Below, in pieces: positions 15,460-27,683 of a stretch of DNA of 64,000 bases (positions within the stretch are counted from its first letter, which is position 1; each line of letters begins with the position of its first letter). A model generated the notes under the pieces. The model was not told the DNA's origin. It searched no databases and was given only the letters and a program-made list of their open reading frames with translations. The DNA comes from Arsukibacterium sp. UBA5043 (GTDB lineage: Bacteria > Pseudomonadota > Gammaproteobacteria > Enterobacterales > Alteromonadaceae). The stretch covers positions 1 through 64,000 of the forward strand of contig DIBV01000017.1 of NCBI GenBank assembly GCA_002415085.1, given 5' to 3'. Both the position numbers and the translations under genes were made by a program.

Positions 15460-16500
15460 TCAGGCCTGATCCAAATTAATAAATCGTGCCATAGCGCCAT
15501 CGCTTAGCTGCAGCACTGCTGCAAGCGCCGGGCTGATAATTAACGTCTGGCTTTGTTCATCAAAGCGCGCCGCTTTGCCGAAACTGGCCCTAAAATCCTG
15601 TACAGCGGTATTGGCAACGGCCAGGGTATATTCGCCGTGCGCCTGCTGCTCACTCTCTGCCACCTTCACCGGCACTTTGCGGCTGGCAGCCACCGATTTA
15701 ATCTGACTAAGCGGCGCTTCAACGGTGGGGCCGGCATCAAATAAATCAATGTAACCTCGATGGCTGAAGCCTTCTTTTTCCAGCATCCGCAATGCAGGCT
15801 TAGTGTTTTCATGCACCTGACCAATAACCTGCTGGGCTGCTTCGGGCAATAAACCGACATAAATGGGATGGCGTGGCATCAGCTCAGCAATAAAGGCTTT
15901 TTTACCGACACCAATCAACTGGTCGGCCTTGGGGAAATCGATTGTTAAAAACAGCTTCTGCAGCCAGTTCCAAAACGGCGGCTGACCGTCTTTATCCGCA
16001 GCACCGCGCATTTCCGCAATAACTTTGCTGGCAAAGCGTTGTGGGTGCTCGGCCATAAATAAAAACCGCACCTTGGATAAAAACCGCCCGGCATGGTTGC
16101 GGCGGTAGCTTTCACGCAAAAACAAGGTGCAAATCTCTGAGCTGCCGGTGTAATCGTTACACAGAGTCAGGGTTGTCAGCTGATTCATTACGTTCAGCTC
16201 AGCACTGTGATGAATAACCGTGTTTTGCTGAAAATGATACAACGGGGTTTGCAGGCCTACGGCCGCTTCGATACCGGTAGTACCGACAATTTCACCGGTA
16301 CTGGTGTCTTCGAGCACAAACAAGTATCCCTGATCACCAGGCGTTGTTACGTTAGCATTAAAACTTTTTTCAGCGTGCGCAATTTTTTGAGTCAAGCGGC
16401 CATCGTGCATCGGTAGTGACGTAAAGCCATGACCAGATTCAATAGCAATTTGTTTTAACGCCGTAAAATCAGCTGAAGTAATAGGCCTGATAACCAGCAT
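15460..16500 (-). CDS. astA: Arginine N-succinyltransferase
   Basis: A 346-residue enzyme, normal length for AstA, which transfers succinate from succinyl-CoA to arginine in the first step of the arginine succinyltransferase (AST) pathway. It begins M-L-V-I-R-P-I-T and shows E-I-C-T-L-F-L-R-E-S-Y-R-R near residue 122, F-L-F-M-A-E-H-P-Q-R-F near 146 and Y-V-G-L-L-P near 214. The start lies 2 bases after the argD/astC stop, so the two are one transcript. No astD, astB or astE is found at this locus. Confidence 0.93.
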   Translation of the reverse strand: MLVIRPITSADFTALKQIAIESGHGFTSLPMHDGRLTQKIAHAEKSFNANVTTPGDQGYLFVLEDTSTGEIVGTTGIEAAVGLQTPLYHFQQNTVIHHSAELNVMNQLTTLTLCNDYTGSSEICTLFLRESYRRNHAGRFLSKVRFLFMAEHPQRFASKVIAEMRGAADKDGQPPFWNWLQKLFLTIDFPKADQLIGVGKKAFIAELMPRHPIYVGLLPEAAQQVIGQVHENTKPALRMLEKEGFSHRGYIDLFDAGPTVEAPLSQIKSVAASRKVPVKVAESEQQAHGEYTLAVANTAVQDFRASFGKAARFDEQSQTLIISPALAAVLQLSDGAMARFINLDQA

Positions 16501-16502
16501 AA

Positions 16503-17744
<1,242 letters not shown>

Positions 17745-17882
17745 TTAAGGCCCCGTTATTGTCATTCATTGGTTGGGGCTGAAACGATGCCACTATTATA
17801 TTGGCGGGCTTAAGCAATGTGCAGTATCATTATTGACAATTTAGCAGGTAAATATTTCATTTTAACGGAGTGATTTAGCAAA

Positions 17883-18323
17883 ATGTCAAACAGTAGCATT
17901 ACCAGGGAAGATGAAAAACTGTTAGCTGTGCTTCAACACAACGCCCGGGCCAGTATTTCCGACCTGGCCCGCCAGCTTAGCTTGTCACGTTCTACGGTAC
18001 AAACCCGCTTGCAAAAACTGGAATTAAGTGGGGTAATTAAGGGCTATACCGTTGAATATGGCGACGAATATCTGGCAACGTTGGTGGCAGCACATGTCAG
18101 CATTAAAGTGCGGCAAAAGCTGACTGCGCGCACCAATATTGAATTAAAACAACTGCCTCAGGTCGCCGCATTGTATGCTATCAGCGGTGAGTACGATTTA
18201 ATTGCCATTGTGCAGGCACAAAATACTGAACAGCTAAGCCATATACTGGACGATATCGGCAATCTGGAAGGGGTGGAACGCACTACCTCGTCGGTGATCC
18301 TGGAAACCAAGTTTAAACGTTAA
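17883..18323 (+). CDS. Lrp/AsnC family transcriptional regulator
   Basis: A 146-residue regulator. Residues 8-60 are the AsnC-type winged helix (I-S-D-L-A-R-Q-L-S-L-S-R-S-T-V-Q-T-R-L). Residues 68-140 form the RAM ligand-binding domain (A-L-Y-A-I-S-G-E-Y-D-L-I-A-I-V). It is divergent from argD-astA and immediately upstream of chrA. Arginine-metabolism genes or chrA are possible targets, but no operator could be read with confidence in the 156-base intergenic space. Confidence 0.88.
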   Translation: MSNSSITREDEKLLAVLQHNARASISDLARQLSLSRSTVQTRLQKLELSGVIKGYTVEYGDEYLATLVAAHVSIKVRQKLTARTNIELKQLPQVAALYAISGEYDLIAIVQAQNTEQLSHILDDIGNLEGVERTTSSVILETKFKR

Positions 18324-18335
18324 GGAAGCAAGATT

Positions 18336-19667
18336 ATGGCACCGCGCCAACATCAGGTCAGCCTGCGAGAAGCTTTTTTTTACTGGCTGAAACTGGGTTT
18401 TATCAGCTTTGGCGGCCCGGCAGGCCAGCTGGGGATGATGCATCAGGAGTTAGTAGAGAAGCGACGCTGGATTTCAGAACAGCGCTTTTTGCATGCGTTA
18501 AATTACACCATGCTGCTCCCCGGACCCGAGGCACAGCAACTGGCGACCTATATTGGTTGGTTATTGCATGGTACACGTGGCGCCTTTATTGCGGGCATAC
18601 TATTTATTTTGCCCTCGTTTTTTATGTTGTCTGCGCTTGGCTGGCTGTATCTGGCACATGGTGACATGGCAGTGGTGCAAGGCGTGTTGTATGGCATTAA
18701 ACCGGCGGTTACTGCTATCGTTTTATTTGCGGCCTGGCGTCTGGCCAAAAAAACTCTGCATACGCCTGCGCTGCAAGCATTAGCGTTGTTAGCTTTGATC
18801 AGTATCGCCGGGCTTAACCTGGCCTTCCCGCTGATTATATTTGCTGCTGCACTGGCCGGTTTAGTTTTGATGAAGTGGTTTCCAATGCAGCTAAAGGTTC
18901 CGGTGGTACAAGCCACACCTTGTAGTGATAGCACGCCAGCAGCTGCGATAATAAATGATCAGAGTGCCGTATCTGCTGCGCAACGTTTTAGTTGGCGCAA
19001 GCTGCTAATTGCAGTGAGCATCGGCATAATTATCTGGTTAGCCGCAATTGGTTTGCTCGCCGCCTGTTATGGCTGGCACAGCACTCAGACCCAACTGGCC
19101 TGGTTTTTCAGCAAAGCCGCCCTGCTGACCTTTGGCGGTGCTTATGCGGTATTACCCTATGTTTATCAGGCGGCAGTAGAGCAATATCAGTGGTTAACAA
19201 CACTACAAATGATAGATGGCCTGGCACTGGGTGAAAGTACGCCGGGGCCGCTGATTATGGTGGTCGCCTTTGTTGGTTTTGTGGCCGGCTGGAGTCAGCA
19301 ACTGTTTGGCACCGACAATCTGTGGCAAGCTGGCATAATGGCTGCGGCTATTGTCACTTTTTTTACTTTTTTACCCTCTTTCCTGTTTATTATTGCTGGC
19401 GCACCACTTGTGGAAGCCAGCCGCAAGCACGCCACCTTTACCGGACCGTTGACAGCAGTAACCGCCGCCGTAGTAGGCGTAATTGTCAATTTAGCATTGT
19501 TTTTCGGCTATTACGTGTTGTGGCCAACTGGCTTTAGCGGTCAGTTTGACTTCATAGCATTGCTACTGACAGTGATAGCGGCAAGTGCACTGTTTAAATT
19601 TGGGCAAAGTATTCTGCGGGTGCTGGCCGGGTGTGCCATTGCGGGTATGCTGCTTAGCGTGCTCTAA
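18336..19667 (+). CDS. chrA: Chromate transporter, long (two-domain) form
   Basis: A 443-residue CHR family protein. It has two homologous halves, each opening with F-I-S-F-G-G-P or A-L-L-T-F-G-G-A-Y, and motifs M-L-L-P-G-P-E-A-Q-Q-L-A in the first half and A-L-G-E-S-T-P-G-P in the second. About 10-12 hydrophobic helices are present. ChrA exports chromate with proton coupling. It follows the Lrp-type regulator by 12 bases and is probably cotranscribed with it, an uncommon pairing since chrA usually comes with chrB or alone. Confidence 0.9.
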   Translation: MAPRQHQVSLREAFFYWLKLGFISFGGPAGQLGMMHQELVEKRRWISEQRFLHALNYTMLLPGPEAQQLATYIGWLLHGTRGAFIAGILFILPSFFMLSALGWLYLAHGDMAVVQGVLYGIKPAVTAIVLFAAWRLAKKTLHTPALQALALLALISIAGLNLAFPLIIFAAALAGLVLMKWFPMQLKVPVVQATPCSDSTPAAAIINDQSAVSAAQRFSWRKLLIAVSIGIIIWLAAIGLLAACYGWHSTQTQLAWFFSKAALLTFGGAYAVLPYVYQAAVEQYQWLTTLQMIDGLALGESTPGPLIMVVAFVGFVAGWSQQLFGTDNLWQAGIMAAAIVTFFTFLPSFLFIIAGAPLVEASRKHATFTGPLTAVTAAVVGVIVNLALFFGYYVLWPTGFSGQFDFIALLLTVIAASALFKFGQSILRVLAGCAIAGMLLSVL

Positions 19668-19709
19668 GCAACATGCCCAATTTGAGTCGTCTCTGTTAGC
19701 ACGGCCGTT

Positions 19710-21680
19710 TTACTGTCGTAGTAACGTAACCGTTGGCGGCCGCTGCTGTTGCCACAGCACCGGTGTGGCTTTCAGGTAGTTTATCATCGCCAGAGCTGCC
19801 ACTTTGCAATCATTGCCCGGTATTTTACACGGCAAGCCCGCAGTATTTTGATAATGCGGCATAAATGCATTCTGGCCACTGCTGTCGGTTTTTACGCCAA
19901 CCCGGTTTAGCGGATATATCGCCAATTGTTGCTGCTCAATAATTAAGTCAATTCGATCGGTACGGTGTTGCTGCACCTGTTGCAACCGGTGCCAGCCATC
20001 GTTGCCATTGGCTAAATAATTGGTGGTAGCGAGGCTGTATTGTGTATCAGGCTCAATATCCTGCCAACGCTCACCATTAAGCCATTGCAACTGCTCAAGC
20101 ACTGCGTTGCCAGCAGAGTTTTCCTGCGCGACATAACGCAGATGACTGCCATACGGGAACTTCCCGGCATGTGCCCCTTCTGGCAGGGTGGCACTGATCA
20201 CCTGCTGCAACAACTCGCGCAGTTCCTGACCAGTTACCGTCAGTATGCTTAGCGGAGTGTCAAAGGGTAATACTTCTAAGCGGATATGGCCCTCAAAAAT
20301 GGCTCCTGCATTCAGGTTGGCGCGGATATTACCGGCACCGATAAGGGTAAAATCAACCTGGCGACCGGTTTTCGCCCGCACCGCCGGTTGATTTAACCAA
20401 TAGTGCATCGCATCGGTAACATGGCCAGCCAGTGCTGAACCATGATGATCGCTACCATCAGCTCCCGGCAACCGGACATGGTTTATGGTTTGCTCGGTAA
20501 CACTGATTTGCTCACCATAGGCCTTTTTTACTGCCGGCAGGTAGACATCATTTAATACCTGACGAATTTCCGGATCCTCAGCAGTAATCGCCGTACGAGC
20601 CAGCTGATTAATATAACTTTCGGTTTTAGCCTGCGCATCTTCAGCTATTCGGCTGTCTTCTGTGCGCAACGCCAGCTGAAAGTAATCCCGGCTGGCCAGT
20701 AAGGTATTTTCACCGTCGCACTGGCGCAACCGGCCAGCTTTATCAAATTGCAGCGTGGCCGCGCCCACTGTCTGGGCAAACTGGCCGGCCTGAACAATGC
20801 ATGTCTGGCCAGCGCCATCCGGATTAGCGATAAGCTCAGCATAAGGCGGCTGTTGCCCCAGATACCAGTGTCTGAAATCACCCAGCAAACTATGAGAATG
20901 GCCGCCGACAATCACATCAATCCCATTAACCTGCTGCGCCAGGGTTAAATCGCGCTGATGCCCCAGGTGGGTTAAAGCAATAATATGGTTAATCCCCTGC
21001 GTCTGCAGATAATCCACTGTTGCCTGAGCTGAAGCCACTTCTGCAGCAAATACCAGCTCGCCGGTAGCCGGCACCATGCTTCGCATATCTGCCAGCGCTA
21101 AGCCAAATACCGCCACCACAGGTTTTCCGCCAGCTTCGCTGAAACCACCAACAGGGGTAAGCTCGGTACCATCAACCACAAATAACTGGTAGCTTTTTAA
21201 ATTACTGACTGTTGCTAACACTGGCTCAGGCCGGGTATCAACATTGGCTGCCAGTAGCGGAAAATTAATACTCGCTGCAAAATCAGCCAGCTTGGCCAGG
21301 CCGATATCAAATTCATGATTGCCCAGTGCCATCGCATCCAGGCCCATCCGGTTTAAAATATCGATATTGATTTTTTGCTCAAACAGCTCGAAGTATGCAC
21401 TGCCTTTAAACGCATCACCGCCATGTAAAAACAGCGATGCAATACCGTTCTCTGCGGCCTGTCGTTGTAATGCCTGTGCTTTGGTTAACAGTCGCGGATG
21501 CCCCCCAATAAACGTATACAGAGGCTCACCATCCGGCCCCTGTACTTTGGCTGGAGTGGCATCAAATTGAGAGTGCGTGTCGTTGATATGGATAATACTT
21601 AGTGTTAACGGCTTATCGTGCGACGTGGCACAGGCTGCCAGCAATGTAATGGAGAGAAACAATAGAAAATATTGTCGCAT
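19710..21680 (-). CDS. 5'-nucleotidase/2',3'-cyclic phosphodiesterase lipoprotein (UshA-like)
   Basis: A 656-residue exported enzyme with a lipobox (L-L-A-A-C17). The N-terminal metallophosphatase domain shows H-I-N-D-T-H-S-Q, G-G-D-A-F-K-G-S, G-N-H-E-F-D and G-G-H-S-H-S, the metal ligands for a dinuclear site. The C-terminal 5_nucleotid_C domain binds nucleotide (G-A-G-N-I-R-A-N-L, L-P-F-D-T-P-L). It salvages extracellular nucleotides or NAD-derived compounds. A further tail of about 50 residues carries a C-x9-C near the end (P-C-K-I-P-G-N-D-C), making the protein longer than E. coli UshA. Single gene. Confidence 0.88.
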   Translation of the reverse strand: MRQYFLLFLSITLLAACATSHDKPLTLSIIHINDTHSQFDATPAKVQGPDGEPLYTFIGGHPRLLTKAQALQRQAAENGIASLFLHGGDAFKGSAYFELFEQKINIDILNRMGLDAMALGNHEFDIGLAKLADFAASINFPLLAANVDTRPEPVLATVSNLKSYQLFVVDGTELTPVGGFSEAGGKPVVAVFGLALADMRSMVPATGELVFAAEVASAQATVDYLQTQGINHIIALTHLGHQRDLTLAQQVNGIDVIVGGHSHSLLGDFRHWYLGQQPPYAELIANPDGAGQTCIVQAGQFAQTVGAATLQFDKAGRLRQCDGENTLLASRDYFQLALRTEDSRIAEDAQAKTESYINQLARTAITAEDPEIRQVLNDVYLPAVKKAYGEQISVTEQTINHVRLPGADGSDHHGSALAGHVTDAMHYWLNQPAVRAKTGRQVDFTLIGAGNIRANLNAGAIFEGHIRLEVLPFDTPLSILTVTGQELRELLQQVISATLPEGAHAGKFPYGSHLRYVAQENSAGNAVLEQLQWLNGERWQDIEPDTQYSLATTNYLANGNDGWHRLQQVQQHRTDRIDLIIEQQQLAIYPLNRVGVKTDSSGQNAFMPHYQNTAGLPCKIPGNDCKVAALAMINYLKATPVLWQQQRPPTVTLLRQ

Positions 21681-21761
21681 AACGTAATCCTTAATAATTT
21701 AATTGAACGCTATTTTTAATTGCAGTAACAAGGAGCCTGGCGGCTATTTTGAGTATTGTAA

Positions 21762-23204
21762 TCAGGAAAAATGACCGGTACTTTCCTGACAGGCGACCTG
21801 ACTCCGGCCTTGCTGTTTTGCCCGGTATAACGCACGATCAGCCCGCTCAAATAAACTATGAAATGAATCATCAGCGCTTAATACAGCAACCCCAAAACTC
21901 GCTGACACCGGCATATTATTCGTCAACTCAATCTGACTTAATCGGGTAATAATGCGCTGGCCAATAGTAACCACAACGTCTTGCTCAGTATCGGGTAAAA
22001 CAACGACAAATTCATCGCCACCATAGCGACCTATCACATCGGTTGGTCTGAGCATCTGCTGTGCTGCCTGACAGGCCAGTTGTAACACCAAATCACCAAT
22101 ACTATGTCCCAGCTGATCATTTATTTTTTTAAAATGATCGATATCAAACACCATCATACAAAGTGGCTGGCCCTGCAGCTGGCTGCGCGCAATTTCTTGT
22201 TTAGCCCGTTGTTGCACATGCTCACGCGAGGCTACATTGGTCAGACTATCGGTCGAGACAACCAAGCGCAATTGAGAATTAGCCGTCATTAGCGCTGGCA
22301 CTGTCAAGCCAAATAACGCATTGGCCGCAATCACGTTAATAGCAAACTGATACACCATAACATGGTCCATTAATCCCAATAGATTGACCAGTAATGCGAT
22401 AAGAAAACTGCTCAGTGCCAGACTCAAAACGGTGATAAACGGTGTTTCGGTGCAGGCGATCCACATATGCGGGATCACCAGAAAAAAGATAGCAAATGCA
22501 CTTTCTGACGAACCACTATACCAGGCGATCAGCATAGCAAAAATCAGCATCAGCAAGGTCAGGCCTAATTTATATTTAAATTGGCCTGATGCCAGCTTTG
22601 AGTGAGAACCTATTACTTTATGAAGATCAAATTTCGTCTGTGGAAACACATTTAGCAAAATACTGGCAAACAGTGGCGCAATAACCACGACCCCTGCCAT
22701 ATCACCTATCCAGAACGGCAACCAGGTTGTTGCAATATCCGCTGCCGGCATTAAACCAGTAACCACCAGAGAGGTCAGCACGGTAACCGTGGCCAGTAAC
22801 GAACAACATACCGCCAGCACCAGAAAGCTGACGACAAAAAGGGGCAAATTATATTGTGACACAGTGCTGAGTTTTCGAAGCGTCACAGCACCCAAATAGT
22901 AGGGAAAAATGTGGGCAAAACCAAATAACAAACCAGCTTCCGTCAGTTGCCGGGAGCTCATGTCAATATCGTACTGCAAGGCAGTCCAGAACGTAATCAC
23001 AACGGCCGCGATTAAGATAGCAGGTATTGCCCTGACACCTGCCACCAGCATTGCTGCACACGTCAGGCCCGCAACAGGGAACCATACCGAGGCATGCGGC
23101 GCATATTCAACCAATAAGCCCAAAGCCCAAACCGCCAACCACAACAATAGCAGCAAAGCACTGCGCCAGGGCAATGATGTTCTGATTTTATTAACAAAAT
23201 TCAT
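21762..23204 (-). CDS. MASE1-domain diguanylate cyclase
   Basis: A 480-residue membrane-anchored GGDEF protein. Residues 1-300 are an 8-10 helix MASE1-like sensor. Residues 310-475 are the GGDEF domain, with G-R-Y-G-G-D-E-F-V-V-V at the active site and D-I-D-H-F-K-K-I-N-D near residue 355. It should make cyclic di-GMP from two GTP. No EAL domain or obvious partner lies nearby. An RxxD inhibitory site is not evident in the five residues before the active site. Confidence 0.88.
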   Translation of the reverse strand: MNFVNKIRTSLPWRSALLLLLWLAVWALGLLVEYAPHASVWFPVAGLTCAAMLVAGVRAIPAILIAAVVITFWTALQYDIDMSSRQLTEAGLLFGFAHIFPYYLGAVTLRKLSTVSQYNLPLFVVSFLVLAVCCSLLATVTVLTSLVVTGLMPAADIATTWLPFWIGDMAGVVVIAPLFASILLNVFPQTKFDLHKVIGSHSKLASGQFKYKLGLTLLMLIFAMLIAWYSGSSESAFAIFFLVIPHMWIACTETPFITVLSLALSSFLIALLVNLLGLMDHVMVYQFAINVIAANALFGLTVPALMTANSQLRLVVSTDSLTNVASREHVQQRAKQEIARSQLQGQPLCMMVFDIDHFKKINDQLGHSIGDLVLQLACQAAQQMLRPTDVIGRYGGDEFVVVLPDTEQDVVVTIGQRIITRLSQIELTNNMPVSASFGVAVLSADDSFHSLFERADRALYRAKQQGRSQVACQESTGHFS

Positions 23205-23261
23205 TGCGGCTACTACCTACAGCGCTGTTATCGGCAAGCCTTTTGTTACACCTGTGCAGTT

Positions 23262-23675
23262 TCACAAGGCCGCGCTGATTTTCTCAGCCAAGGCTTTGAT
23301 TTTATCCATATCGCCTTGCTCGCTGCCATGGCGCTTCAAGTTAGACAAATGGGTCGGTATTAAATGAAAATGAAGGTGAGGCACGCTCTGACCAGCCGCA
23401 CTGCCGTTGAGCTGCATCAGGATCACACCATCCACGCCCAAGGTCGATTTTAATGCTGATACGACTTTCTGCACTGTGGTCATAGTATGGATCAGCTGGT
23501 CAGCGGGTATATCTAAGATAGTTTCAGCTGCAAATTTGGGGATAACTAAAGTATGCCCCTCTGCCTGGGGCATAATATCCATAAATGCCAGGGTATGCTC
23601 ATCCTCAAACACTTTAAAGCAAGGGATGTCGCCACGTAAAATTTTGGCGAAGATGTTATCGTTATCGTAGTTCAT
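23262..23675 (-). CDS. HIT family nucleotide hydrolase/transferase
   Basis: 137 residues from the ATG at 23675; a start seven codons upstream adds a non-family extension. The histidine triad is H-L-H-F-H-L-I-P near residue 95. The N-terminus (I-F-A-K-I-L-R-G-D-I-P) is conserved in HinT/HIT proteins. These hydrolyse AMP-lysine-like or dinucleotide substrates. It is on the same strand as, but apart from, the GGDEF gene downstream. Confidence 0.9.
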   Translation of the reverse strand: MNYDNDNIFAKILRGDIPCFKVFEDEHTLAFMDIMPQAEGHTLVIPKFAAETILDIPADQLIHTMTTVQKVVSALKSTLGVDGVILMQLNGSAAGQSVPHLHFHLIPTHLSNLKRHGSEQGDMDKIKALAEKISAAL

Positions 23676-23723
23676 AACATAATCCTTTCGACACACTATA
23701 CCGGATTATGCCAGTAACCTATT

Positions 23724-24572
23724 TTACTGCAAGTACTGAGCGTGAAAACGAAGGTGCTGTTCAATAAAGCTGGCAATAAAATAGTAGCTGTGATCGTAAC
23801 CCTGTTGCAGCCGGATCTGCACCCTGGCACCACTTTGCTCTGCCACCACGGTCAATGTGTCCGTTCGCAGTTGCTCGGGATAAAAGTTATCGGCAGTGCC
23901 CTGATCAACCAGGATGGGTATGGCTTTCTGAGTTTTCTGTAACAGCATTGAGGCATCATAATGGGCCCATTGGCTTTGATCATCGCCTAAATAAGCACTA
24001 AAAGCCTTTATGCCCCAGGGGCTGCTAACCGGGTTACAAATTGGTGAAAAAGCCGATATTGATCGGTAGCGCTCAGGGTTTCGTAAGCCAATAACCAGTG
24101 CACCATGGCCGCCCATGGAATGACCACTGATAGCGCGCACAGCTGAAACTGGCAGTTCGGCTTCAACCAGTGCCGGCAGCTCACTGACAATATAATCATA
24201 CATTTGGTAGTGTTTGGAGAAAGGCTTTTGGGTGGCATTAACGTAAAACCCGGCGCCTAAACCAAAATCGTACGCACCTTCATCGTCATCCGGCACACCC
24301 TCGCCCCGCGGGCTGGTATCCGGAATAATCAGGGCTATACCCAGCTCGGCAGCCACCCGCTGGGCACCGGCTTTACTGGAAAAGTTTTCATCGGTGCAGG
24401 TGAGCCCCGATAGCCAGTATAGCGCCGGTACCTTATTTTCCTGCGCCTGCGGTGGCAGAAATACCGAGAACTGCATTTCACAGTGGGTTACCGCTGACTG
24501 GTGGGTAAACCGGATTTGTTTTCCGCCAAAGCAAAGTTGTTCGCTAACCTTGGTTAAAGCTGAAATTGTCAT
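23724..24572 (-). CDS. fghA: S-formylglutathione hydrolase
   Basis: A 282-residue esterase-D type alpha/beta hydrolase. It has G-H-S-M-G-G-H-G-A near residue 150 with the nucleophile serine, D-Q-G-T-A-D-N-F near 226, and Y-D-H-S-Y-Y-F near 258 with the catalytic His. It releases formate and glutathione from S-formylglutathione, the second step of glutathione-dependent formaldehyde removal. It lies downstream of adhC on the same strand, with a structured repeat between them. Confidence 0.93.
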   Translation of the reverse strand: MTISALTKVSEQLCFGGKQIRFTHQSAVTHCEMQFSVFLPPQAQENKVPALYWLSGLTCTDENFSSKAGAQRVAAELGIALIIPDTSPRGEGVPDDDEGAYDFGLGAGFYVNATQKPFSKHYQMYDYIVSELPALVEAELPVSAVRAISGHSMGGHGALVIGLRNPERYRSISAFSPICNPVSSPWGIKAFSAYLGDDQSQWAHYDASMLLQKTQKAIPILVDQGTADNFYPEQLRTDTLTVVAEQSGARVQIRLQQGYDHSYYFIASFIEQHLRFHAQYLQ

Positions 24573-24606
24573 AAATTGTTCCTTAACTGATGACGACCAG
24601 AGAGGA

Positions 24607-24691
24607 TTAGAACCCCGTTCTGGTTGCCACAGAGTGTCTGAGCGCGCAAGCGCGAGCGAGTTGCTGTGGCAAGCCAGGGCGGGCGTTGTAA
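24607..24691 (+). repeat. Structured intergenic repeat, family 1 copy 1
   Basis: 85 bases matching a second copy at 25972-26060. The stem TTGCCACAG (24624-24632) pairs with CTGTGGCAA (24664-24672). Inside is GCGC-GCAA-GCGC, a stem capped by a GNRA-type loop. The outer ends TTAGAAC/GTTGTAA are also roughly complementary. It sits between adhC and fghA, so it may be transcribed as part of their mRNA. Confidence 0.75.
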
Positions 24692-24712
24692 TCTGTCCTA
24701 CTAAAGATCAAA

Positions 24713-25840
<1,128 letters not shown>

Positions 25841-25971
25841 TTAATTAGTACTGAAAATTTATTAACGGTTATAACTATAACGCGTTTTCTATTATTTCCA
25901 TATCGCTGTTAATGAGACTAAACTGCAAATTAGTTTTGTATATTTACAACAATGCGAATCAAAGGCTGCGG

Positions 25972-26060
25972 TTAGAACCCCGATTTGGTCACCACAGAGT
26001 GTCTGAGTGAGCGCGCAAGCGTGAGCGAGTTGCTGTGGTGAGCCAAGGCGGGCGTTGTAA
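25972..26060 (+). repeat. Structured intergenic repeat, family 1 copy 2
   Basis: Same orientation and sequence as 24607-24691, but with a 4-base insertion. The outer stem is TCACCACAG (25989-25997) with CTGTGGTGA (26033-26041). Relative to copy 1, two bases on each arm changed together so that pairing is kept. It lies between the divergent adhC and LysR genes, near the LysR start. Confidence 0.75.
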
Positions 26061-26095
26061 CGCAAGCAGCCTGGATCACATACTCCAGGGAAAAA

Positions 26096-26968
26096 ATGAA
26101 ACATTGGACAGGTATTAGTGAATTTGTTGCAGTGGCCGAACACCACAGCTTCACCCGAGCGGCAAAACAGTTGGGTATTTCGGTGGCGCAGGTTAGCCGT
26201 AATATCGCCGAGCTGGAGCAGCAATTGGCCATTAAGCTGCTGTACCGCTCGACCCGTAGCGTTAGCTTAACGGAAGAAGGCCTGTTGTATTTACAGCATT
26301 GTCGTCATTTAGTAAGTGGCCTGGAAGAGGCGAACCGTACCCTGGCAAATTTAAAGGCCACGCCTCGCGGTTTAATAAAACTGACCGCGCCGGTATTTTA
26401 TGGTGAAACCCGGATTGCGCCGCTGCTTCATAATTTTTTGAAGCAATATCCTGATACCGAGCTGGATTTACAGCTAACCAATAACAAACTTGATTTAGTA
26501 CAAGGCGGCTTTGATTTAGCTATCCGGCTGGGCACGCTGGAAAGTTCCAGCCTGATCGCCCGTAAGCTGGCTAACCGTACCCAGTATGTGGTGGCCTCAC
26601 CGGCTTATCTGGCAAAGTATGGTACGCCAAAAAATATTACTGAGCTGGCACAGCACCAATGCCTGATTGGCACCGTAAGTCAGTGGCGCTTTACCGAGCA
26701 TGGCAAAAGCGTGCAGTTTAAACCACAGGGCCGGATTATCTGCAACAGCGGTGTGGCGTTACTCGATGCCGCATTAAAAGGTTTAGGTTTGGTGCAACTA
26801 CCTGATTACTACCTGCTGGATAAACTGCACACAGGCGAACTGGTAGCCGTGCTAAACACGCTGCGCCAACCCGATGATGGTATTTGGGCTATCTATCCAC
26901 AAAATCGCCATTTATCCGCCAAAGTTCGGATCCTGGTCGATTATTTGGCAGGTTGTCTTGCTGGTTGA
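26096..26968 (+). CDS. LysR family transcriptional regulator
   Basis: A 290-residue protein. The N-terminal helix-turn-helix (F-T-R-A-A-K-Q-L-G-I-S-V-A-Q-V-S-R-N-I, residues 17-35) is followed by a LysR substrate-binding domain (about 90-285). It is divergent from adhC-fghA, the usual arrangement for their aldehyde-responsive activator. The inducer cannot be seen from sequence. Confidence 0.9.
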   Translation: MKHWTGISEFVAVAEHHSFTRAAKQLGISVAQVSRNIAELEQQLAIKLLYRSTRSVSLTEEGLLYLQHCRHLVSGLEEANRTLANLKATPRGLIKLTAPVFYGETRIAPLLHNFLKQYPDTELDLQLTNNKLDLVQGGFDLAIRLGTLESSSLIARKLANRTQYVVASPAYLAKYGTPKNITELAQHQCLIGTVSQWRFTEHGKSVQFKPQGRIICNSGVALLDAALKGLGLVQLPDYYLLDKLHTGELVAVLNTLRQPDDGIWAIYPQNRHLSAKVRILVDYLAGCLAG

Positions 26969-27024
26969 AGCTAGGCAAGCGCTATTCGCCAGGTAGCACT
27001 TACCCCAGGCGAATAGCTCACTGG

Positions 27025-27399
27025 TTAGTAGCCAATACCAGCACGTTCAACATTTTTCCATTCCTCTTTACTTAACCGGCCGTCCCGGTCAGTATCATAC
27101 TGACTGAACATACCGTCCATCATTTCAGCTTTCGACAACCGACTATCCCGATCTCGGTCAAAATCAGCCATATTGCTTCCGAAGCGGCTGCTGCTGAATT
27201 CATTTTCATCAAGCATACCATCGCGGTTACGATCAAATTGCATAAAATGCCGATCGGCAACATGTTGTTGAAAATCAGATTTTGTTACGTAACCATCGCG
27301 GTCACGATCGATATCATCGAAGCCTGTTTTATTCGCTAAAACTGCTGCGCTACTTAATGATATTGTTAATGCCAGTACAGAAGTGATATGTTTTTTCAT
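27025..27399 (-). CDS. Exported EF-hand protein
   Basis: A 124-residue protein from the ATG at 27399, chosen because CTGGAG lies before it and it gives a signal peptide (M-K-K-H, hydrophobic core, A-A-V-L-A). Four EF-hand calcium loops follow: D-I-D-R-D-R-D-G-Y-V, F-D-R-N-R-D-G-M-L, F-D-R-D-R-D-S-R-L and Y-D-T-D-R-D-G-R-L. The third has serine at the glycine position of the loop. It should bind calcium in the periplasm. Its partner is unknown. Confidence 0.85.
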   Translation of the reverse strand: MKKHITSVLALTISLSSAAVLANKTGFDDIDRDRDGYVTKSDFQQHVADRHFMQFDRNRDGMLDENEFSSSRFGSNMADFDRDRDSRLSKAEMMDGMFSQYDTDRDGRLSKEEWKNVERAGIGY

Positions 27400-27683
27400 G
27401 TCATTTCTCCAGGAGTTGGTTATAAAATCCGCTGCGCCATCGCAGCTGTCCAACCAAACGCAACTGCTGTACCAAGAATGGATTCTCTGATGAATTTCTG
27501 TAAGTTTTTGATTTAAATAAATCATTATTTTTACTAAATATTAACTGAAAATGAACAAAGAAAGTTACCGGTAATATTTGCAGTGATAACGTAAAAATTA
27601 CTACGCGAGTTGGTAACTGCTAACAGCTGTGTTAGCGTTTAGGGTTACTATTAATTACACCGCAATTAACAGGAGCCTGAACC

